Assembly: GCA_017507595.1 (NCBI GenBank)
Contig: JAFWAM010000158.1
Span: 1-9,871 of the forward strand
Direction of reading: 5' to 3'
Length of the DNA: 9,871 nucleotides
Source: Clostridia bacterium
GTDB taxonomy: Bacteria > Bacillota_A > Clostridia > Christensenellales > Borkfalkiaceae
Within the stretch, counting starts at the first letter, position 1; every line of letters starts with the position of its first letter. Positions 6,535 to 9,871 of the stretch are shown here, piece by piece. The translations under genes were made by a program, and so were the position numbers. The notes under the pieces are model-generated. The model was not told the DNA's origin. It worked only from the letters and a program-made list of their open reading frames with translations, and ran no database searches.

Positions 6535-7560
6535 ATGAAGCTCATTACTTTTGCCGTGCCAAGCTACAACTCGCAGGATTATCTTGCAAACTGTGTTGAA
6601 AGCTTGCTTAAGGCAGGGGACGATTGTGAGATCATCATCGTCAACGACGGCTCAAAGGATAAAACGGCGGAGATCGCCGACGAATACGCCAATAAATACC
6701 CCGACATCGTAAAGGTCATCCACAAGGAAAACGGCGGCCACGGCTCAGGCGTAAACGCAGGGCTTAAAAACGCCACGGGGATGTATTATAAGGTGGTTGA
6801 CTCTGACGACTGGCTGGACGGCGAGGCCATCAAGGTCTTTATGGAAAAGCTGAGAGAGCACGTCAAAAACAACGATTATGCAGACTTATATATTTGTAAC
6901 TTCGTTTACGACCACGTTGAGGACCAGACGACCTACGTCAGCCATTACAGAAAAAAGTTCCCCGTGGACAGGTTTTTCACCTGGAAGGAAATAAGGCCTT
7001 TAAGGCTTTGGAAGATGCTTTTGATGCACTCACTTTACTACCGTACGGAGGCTTTAAGGGCAACCGGGGTCGTGCTTCCCGAGCACACATTTTACGTTGA
7101 CAACATTTTTGCTTACCAGCCCCTTCACGGGATGAAGAAGCTTTACTATATGGACATCGACCTTTATCACTACTTTATCGGAAGAAGCGATCAGTCGGTA
7201 AATATCGCCAACGTTGTCAAAAGATACGAGCAGCAAATAAGGGTTATGGACCTGATGTTCAAGGCCCATACCTATGATGAGATCAGATCCATGTGCCGAC
7301 AGGAAAGGAAGCTTTCCTACCATATATTAAGAAATATCTTAATGAACACGGCCTTTTTCACTATGGCGGAGGATTCTCCCCAGCGCCGCGCTCTCTTAAA
7401 AAAGATGTGGCAGGACCTTAAGGAAAGGGATAAAAAGCTGTACAGAAAGATGAAGTACAGATCGACCTACGCACTTTTAAACCCAATGCCTTGGAAGATG
7501 AAGGGCTGGGTTACCACGGCAAGCTATAAATTTTTATGCAAACACGTAAAACTGGGGTGA
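6535..7560 (+). CDS. Family 2 glycosyltransferase (GT-A fold)
   Basis: 341 aa, starting at ATG 6535 with AAGGAGG seven bases upstream. The N-terminal ~110 residues show the GT2 signature: 'TFAVPSYNSQDYLANCVESLL', 'EIIIVNDGSKDKT' (nucleotide-sugar binding, NDGSKDKT at 37-44), 'NGGHGSGVNAGLKNATG' and DSDDW (89-93), the metal-binding DxD site. The C-terminal half lacks an obvious transmembrane helix but is strongly basic with aromatic patches ('KLYRKMKYRSTYALLNPMP', 'WKMKGWVTTASYKFLCKHVK'), as in enzymes that sit on the inner face of the membrane. The neighbouring UDP-galactopyranose mutase, four bases downstream in the same transcript, makes UDP-galactofuranose, so a galactofuranosyltransferase role is a reasonable but untested inference; GT2 sequences do not reveal donor specificity. 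Confidence 0.92.
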   Translation: MKLITFAVPSYNSQDYLANCVESLLKAGDDCEIIIVNDGSKDKTAEIADEYANKYPDIVKVIHKENGGHGSGVNAGLKNATGMYYKVVDSDDWLDGEAIKVFMEKLREHVKNNDYADLYICNFVYDHVEDQTTYVSHYRKKFPVDRFFTWKEIRPLRLWKMLLMHSLYYRTEALRATGVVLPEHTFYVDNIFAYQPLHGMKKLYYMDIDLYHYFIGRSDQSVNIANVVKRYEQQIRVMDLMFKAHTYDEIRSMCRQERKLSYHILRNILMNTAFFTMAEDSPQRRALLKKMWQDLKERDKKLYRKMKYRSTYALLNPMPWKMKGWVTTASYKFLCKHVKLG

Positions 7561-7564
7561 TTAT

Positions 7565-8659
7565 ATGTACGATTATTTGATAGTAGGCGCAGGGCTTTTC
7601 GGCAGCGTTTTTGCAAGAGAAATGACCAATGCGGGCAAAAAATGCCTTGTTATCGACGCCAAAAGCCACGTTGGCGGCAACTGCTACACGGAAAACGTAG
7701 ACGGCATTCAGGTACACAAGTACGGTGCCCACATTTTCCACACATCCGACAAGGAAATATGGGATTACGTAAACAAATACGCAACCTTCGTGCCATTTGT
7801 CAACAGCCCAATGGCAAACTATAAGGGCAAGCTTTATAACCTGCCTTTTAACATGAACACCTTTTACGCCCTTTGGGGCACCGTTACCCCTGACGAGGCA
7901 AGAGAAAAGCTTGCTTCCCAGTGCGTAAAAAACCCCGCCCCACAAAACGTTGAGGAGCAGGCCCTGTCTTTGGTCGGTGCAGACGTATACAACACCCTTA
8001 TCAAGGGCTACACCGAAAAGCAATGGGGAAGAAGCGCAACGGAGCTTCCCGCTTCCATCATAAAAAGGATCCCCGTAAGGTTCACTTACGACAACAATTA
8101 CTTCAACGACACCTATCAGGGCATACCTAAGGGGGGCTATACTGCCATGATAGAGGCCCTTCTCGACGGCATCGAGGTCAGGCTTAACCAAGACTTTTTA
8201 TCCGACCGCGACGGGTACGAGGCCATGGCTGACAAGGTTATCTACACGGGCGCCATTGACGAGTATTTCGCCTATATGCACGGCAAGCTGGAGTACCGCT
8301 CCTTAAGGTTTGAAACCGAAAGGCTTGATACGCCAAACTTCCAGGGCAACGCCGTTGTCAACTACACCGAAAGGGAAGTCCCTTACACCAGGATAATCGA
8401 GCATAAGCATTTTGAAAAGGGCAACGACACAAATTTTACCGTGATCACCAAGGAATACCCCGTTTCTGTTGAAAAGGGTAAGTATCCCTATTATCCCGTC
8501 AACGACGAAAAGAACGGCGAAAAGTACATGCTTTACAGCGTGCTTGCGTCGCGTCAAGATAAGGTCATCTTTGGCGGAAGACTTGGCGGATATAAATATT
8601 ACGACATGGACGATACCGTCGCCGCCGCTTTAGAGTGCGTTAAAAAATGCCTTAACTAA
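7565..8659 (+). CDS. glf: UDP-galactopyranose mutase
   Basis: This cytosolic FAD enzyme interconverts UDP-galactopyranose and UDP-galactofuranose, supplying Galf for surface glycans. The 364-aa length is typical. The N-terminal dinucleotide fold is YLIVGAGLFGS (4-14), followed by 'VIDAKSHVGGNCYTE' and 'GIQVHKYGAHIFHTS', hallmarks of bacterial Glf. Further family motifs are 'LPFNMNTFYALWG', 'KGYTEKQWGRSATELP' (Trp154), 'IPVRFTYDNNYFNDTYQGIP' (Arg172, the uridine/diphosphate-side Arg), 'YRSLRFE', 'PYTRIIEHKHF' (Arg276) and the terminal 'GRLGGYKYYDMDD' (Tyr346, Asp347). No key residue seems missing. The start lies four bases after the glycosyltransferase stop, with CTGGGG/TGATT as a modest ribosome binding site overlapping the previous gene's end, so expression depends on the upstream promoter. 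Confidence 0.97.
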   Translation: MYDYLIVGAGLFGSVFAREMTNAGKKCLVIDAKSHVGGNCYTENVDGIQVHKYGAHIFHTSDKEIWDYVNKYATFVPFVNSPMANYKGKLYNLPFNMNTFYALWGTVTPDEAREKLASQCVKNPAPQNVEEQALSLVGADVYNTLIKGYTEKQWGRSATELPASIIKRIPVRFTYDNNYFNDTYQGIPKGGYTAMIEALLDGIEVRLNQDFLSDRDGYEAMADKVIYTGAIDEYFAYMHGKLEYRSLRFETERLDTPNFQGNAVVNYTEREVPYTRIIEHKHFEKGNDTNFTVITKEYPVSVEKGKYPYYPVNDEKNGEKYMLYSVLASRQDKVIFGGRLGGYKYYDMDDTVAAALECVKKCLN

Positions 8660-8674
8660 AAAGCCTAAAAAAAC

Positions 8675-8701
8675 AAAAAGTCGGGCTATAGGCCCGTTAA
8701 T
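8675..8701 (+). repeat. Dispersed 16-bp motif, copy C, with hairpin
   Basis: CTATAGGCCCGTTAAT at 8686-8701, preceded by CAAAAAGTCGGG as in copy A (2519-2530). CGGGC (8682-8686) pairs perfectly with GCCCG (8692-8696) around TATAG. It lies between the glf stop and its terminator. Confidence 0.5.
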
Positions 8702-8704
8702 AAC

Positions 8705-8736
8705 AAAAAAGCGCAGAAAGATTTCTGCGCTTTTTT
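8705..8736. terminator. Bidirectional terminator between glf and the arsR-type gene
   Basis: GCGCAGAA / TTCTGCGC (8711-8730, a near-perfect palindrome) has six A on the left (8705-8710) and six T on the right (8731-8736). It therefore has a U-run on either transcript and can end both the glf operon (plus) and the convergent repressor gene (minus). Confidence 0.92.
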
Positions 8737-8775
8737 ATTTTTTGCGTTTAATTTTTATAAAACAGATAAAAATTG

Positions 8776-9138
8776 CTATTTTAAAATGCAGGAAGAAAAG
8801 TTCATCACGGCCTCGATCGCCGTATGCAAAAGGGCGCACTTTTCGCTGTCGGCGGCCTTATAAAAGACCTCCTTTTTTATCCTGCGTGAGGTAACAAGGC
8901 CACTTTCCTTAAGCTTTTTCAGGTGGTGGGACACGAGGGGGCTTGTCATGTCAAGATAGGTGGAAATATTGATGACGCATTCCTCCGTATGGCACAAAAG
9001 CCAAAAAATCTTCAGCCTGGTGCCGTCACCAAGCTGGGAAAACACGTCCGCAACCTGCTTAAAGTCGTAGGACGATAAATACTTTTTAAGGATGGGTGAA
9101 CTGACTTCACCGTGGTCGTGGGTTAAAAATTCTTCCAT
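8776..9138 (-). CDS. ArsR/SmtB-family metal-responsive repressor
   Basis: 120 aa when started at the ATG at 9138, which has AAGGAGG seven to eight bases upstream; a 20-residue longer reading from 9198 would run through the promoter/operator region and is rejected. The winged-helix core spans ~26-105: 'VADVFSQLGDGTRLKIFWLLC', then CHTEECVINIS (49-59), the metal-sensing helix region, and the recognition helix 'MTSPLVSHHLKKLKESGLV' (64-82), followed by the wing 'SRRIKKEVFYKAAD'. The classic CadC/ArsR 'ELCVCD' is here EECVINI, keeping one of the two cysteines; Cys49, Cys54, N-terminal His7/His9 and helix-5 His105 are candidate ligands. It is divergent from an HMA/P-type ATPase pair with a palindromic operator over its own -35 region, so it likely represses both directions and is released by Cd/Zn/Pb-type ions. 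The exact metal is not certain. Confidence 0.93.
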   Translation of the reverse strand: MEEFLTHDHGEVSSPILKKYLSSYDFKQVADVFSQLGDGTRLKIFWLLCHTEECVINISTYLDMTSPLVSHHLKKLKESGLVTSRRIKKEVFYKAADSEKCALLHTAIEAVMNFSSCILK

Positions 9139-9157
9139 AAAAGCCTCCTTCAAGTAT

Positions 9158-9186
9158 ATTTTAGCACAAAATAGACAATTAAACAA
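9158..9186 (-). promoter_or_regulatory. Promoter of the arsR-type gene
   Basis: On the minus strand TAAAAT (9163-9158) is preceded by TGC (extended -10), with TTGTTT (9186-9181) 17 bases upstream as a weak -35. That -35 lies inside operator 1, fitting autorepression. Confidence 0.65.
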
Positions 9187-9195
9187 CCGTTTAAT
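9178..9195. promoter_or_regulatory. Operator 1: palindrome ATTAAAC-AACC-GTTTAAT
   Basis: Seven-base perfect arms around AACC, covering the -35 of the repressor gene. The arms are identical to operator 2, whose centre is AATC. The outer flank GACA (9174-9177) recurs in inverted form beside operator 2. Shape and position fit an ArsR-family binding site. Confidence 0.85.
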
Positions 9196-9207
9196 CATTA
9201 TAATTTG

Positions 9208-9236
9208 TTGACAAGGGTAAATTCGGGGTGTATAAT
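9208..9236 (+). promoter_or_regulatory. Exact-consensus promoter of the HMA / ATPase genes
   Basis: TTGACA (9208-9213), 17 bases, TATAAT (9231-9236): full consensus. Predicted initiation near 9243 falls just before operator 2, so bound repressor would block start or escape. A strong core promoter held by a repressor is typical for metal-induced operons. Confidence 0.92.
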
Positions 9237-9245
9237 ATAAACACG

Positions 9246-9263
9246 ATTAAACAATCGTTTAAT
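9246..9263. promoter_or_regulatory. Operator 2: palindrome ATTAAAC-AATC-GTTTAAT
   Basis: Same arms as operator 1, 68 bases away, overlapping the transcription start region of the HMA gene. It is followed by TGTCTTTGTCTATT, which mirrors AATAGACA left of operator 1 apart from a six-base insertion, so the whole intergenic region is roughly symmetrical. Confidence 0.87.
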
Positions 9264-9289
9264 TGTCTTTGTCTATTCAGGAGAATTTT

Positions 9290-9505
9290 ATGAAAAAGAC
9301 TTACTTTGTTGAGGTAGACTGTTCGGTTTGCGCCAATCTTTGCGAGGAAGCAATTAAAAAGATTCCCGGCGTCAACGGGGCAAACCTTAGCTTTATCATG
9401 CAAAAGCTTGTGTTGGATTTTGACGACAGTGTTTTGGAAAAAGACCTTTTAAAGGAGATAAAGCACAGGTGCAAACGGATAGAGCGCGGCTTTACCATTA
9501 AATAA
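9290..9505 (+). CDS. Stand-alone heavy-metal-associated (HMA) domain protein
   Basis: 71 aa, start ATG 9290 with AGGAGA at 9279-9284. The whole protein is one HMA ferredoxin-like fold: 'MKKTYFVEVDCSVCANLCEEAIKKIPGV' (first strand, CxxC loop, first helix; read in two parts), then 'ANLSFIMQKLVLDFDDS' and 'KDLLKEIKHRCKRIERGFTI'. Metal ligands are Cys11 and Cys14 (CSVC), with an extra Cys18 in place of the more usual pattern. The 'VDC..CA...EEAIKK..GV......MQKL' pattern is that of N-terminal metal-binding domains of CadA-type Cd/Zn/Pb ATPases rather than copper chaperones (no GMTC). It is cytosolic and presumably binds the metal ion and hands it to, or regulates, the ATPase encoded 72 bases downstream. 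Expression is from the consensus promoter at 9208 under the repressor. Confidence 0.92.
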   Translation: MKKTYFVEVDCSVCANLCEEAIKKIPGVNGANLSFIMQKLVLDFDDSVLEKDLLKEIKHRCKRIERGFTIK

Positions 9506-9512
9506 AAGCCGC
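9486..9512 (+). other. Hairpin over the HMA stop codon
   Basis: GCGGCTTT (9486-9493) and AAAGCCGC (9505-9512) are perfect eight-base arms around 11 bases, spanning the last codons and stop of the HMA gene. No T-run follows directly, so it is not a standard terminator. It could stabilise the HMA message or set the HMA:ATPase ratio. Confidence 0.55.
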
Positions 9513-9513
9513 T

Positions 9514-9529
9514 GTTAATCGACTTATAG
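9514..9529 (-). repeat. Dispersed 16-bp motif, copy E (minus strand)
   Basis: Read on the minus strand this is CTATAAGTCGATTAAC, matching the copy inside cls (CTATATGTCGATTATC, 655-670) at 14 of 16 positions. It lies between the HMA and ATPase genes. It is the only copy in this orientation and its membership is less sure. Confidence 0.35.
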
Positions 9530-9577
9530 AAGGACTTTTTGTTAAAACGCGATCATATTTATTCTTAAGAGGCTTAT

Positions 9578-9871
9578 ATGAGCAGGAAACAAAAATTAAA
9601 GCTTTTCAGGATAATACCTGCCTTTTTGATATTGATAACGGTTATTGCTTTTCCGTTGCCCACAACCTATAAGGCCGTTTTATCCCTTGTCGGGTATTTA
9701 ATAATAGGATACGACGTCCTTATGGGTGCCGCCGTCGGTATGATCCGCGGCAGGGTCTTTGACGAAAATTTTCTTATGGCGGTTGCAACCGTGGGCGCCA
9801 TCGTCCTTGGGTTTTTGGACGGGTCCTACGACTTTAAGGAGGCCGTGGCCGTAATGGCCCTTTTTGAAACG
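9578..9871 (+). CDS. cadA: Heavy-metal P1B-type ATPase, Cd/Zn/Pb class (3' partial)
   Basis: The first 98 residues are present and the frame is open to the window end. The start at ATG 9578 has AAGAGG five bases upstream. After a short basic leader (MSRKQKLKLFR), hydrophobic helices follow at ~12-29, ~33-55 and ~67-80. 'YLIIGYDVLMGAAVGMIRGRVFDENFLMAVATVGAI' (read across ~41-76) and 'FKEAVAVMALFE' (~86-97) match the CadA/ZntA family, which pumps divalent Cd, Zn or Pb out of the cell using ATP. The catalytic parts (CPx motif, DKTGT phosphorylation site, HP motif) would lie beyond the window. The protein starts directly at its membrane region without an HMA domain; the separate 71-aa HMA protein upstream apparently replaces it. 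A canonical full-length member would be ~600-620 aa from this start. Confidence 0.92.
   Translation, partial: MSRKQKLKLFRIIPAFLILITVIAFPLPTTYKAVLSLVGYLIIGYDVLMGAAVGMIRGRVFDENFLMAVATVGAIVLGFLDGSYDFKEAVAVMALFET

Noticed and set aside
7511..8191. 226-codon antisense open frame opposite glf
   Set aside because: It is a mirror frame of a clear Glf coding sequence; no ribosome binding site or family resemblance. The 181-codon minus-strand frame at 5625-6170 is rejected for the same reason.
9139..9198. 20-residue N-terminal extension of the repressor
   Set aside because: It would read through the repressor's own promoter and operator 1; ATG 9138 has a strong AAGGAGG.
9263..9289. Earlier start for the HMA protein
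   Set aside because: It lies at the edge of operator 2 with no ribosome binding site; ATG 9290 has AGGAGA and gives the normal domain length.
1..9871. CRISPR array, tRNA/rRNA, insertion sequence or prophage
   Set aside because: No regularly spaced repeats, cloverleaf-like sequence, transposase motif, terminal inverted repeats or phage genes were seen on either strand.

Overview
The window looks like a chromosomal segment of a Gram-positive anaerobe of the Clostridia, probably gut-associated and uncultured. The evidence is clostridial-type protein families (a VanW/G5 protein, a cytoplasmic GH3 glucosidase with a Firmicutes-style C-terminal extension, a 'CHTEECVINIS' ArsR regulator, a CadA-type ATPase), strong AAGGAGG-like ribosome binding sites, near-consensus sigma-A promoters and intermediate GC. 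No genus can be assigned from sequence alone. I see no tRNA, rRNA, CRISPR array, transposase or phage gene.

Layout. Positions 1-1703: the C-terminal end of a VanW/G5 cell-envelope protein, overlapping a cardiolipin synthase gene (cls) that carries one apparent single-base frameshift near 985 just before its first HKD motif. Positions 1745-2480: a monocistronic unit with its own promoter, a 209-aa two-TM protein of unknown function and a strong terminator. Positions 2481-2791: an AT-rich regulatory stretch with repeats, a promoter and a leader with two hairpins. Positions 2792-6386: a two-gene operon of a GH3 beta-glucosidase-type enzyme and a GtrA-like membrane protein with a long Ala/Glu/Lys-rich helical tail, closed by a GC-rich terminator. 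Positions 6437-8736: a second two-gene operon of a family-2 glycosyltransferase and UDP-galactopyranose mutase (glf), ending in a bidirectional terminator. Positions 8776-9871: a divergent heavy-metal resistance locus, with an arsR-family repressor on the minus strand and, on the plus strand, a stand-alone heavy-metal-associated (HMA) domain protein and the start of a Cd/Zn/Pb-type P1B ATPase that runs off the window.

How the genes may work together. The left and middle parts concern the cell envelope (VanW, Cls, GtrA-like protein, GT2, Glf). GT2 plus Glf suggests a galactofuranose-containing surface glycan. The GH3/GtrA-like pair might couple glycoside processing to a membrane lipid-linked sugar step, but this is inference. 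On the right, two near-identical palindromes (ATTAAAC-N4-GTTTAAT) overlap the two divergent promoters, the expected arrangement for metal-responsive derepression of the HMA/ATPase genes and autoregulation of the repressor.

No clearly unprecedented multi-gene system is visible. The most unusual items are the GH3 + coiled-tail GtrA-like operon, a dispersed 16-bp motif found mostly between genes, the twin-operator metal locus with its separated HMA domain, and the single-lesion cls gene.
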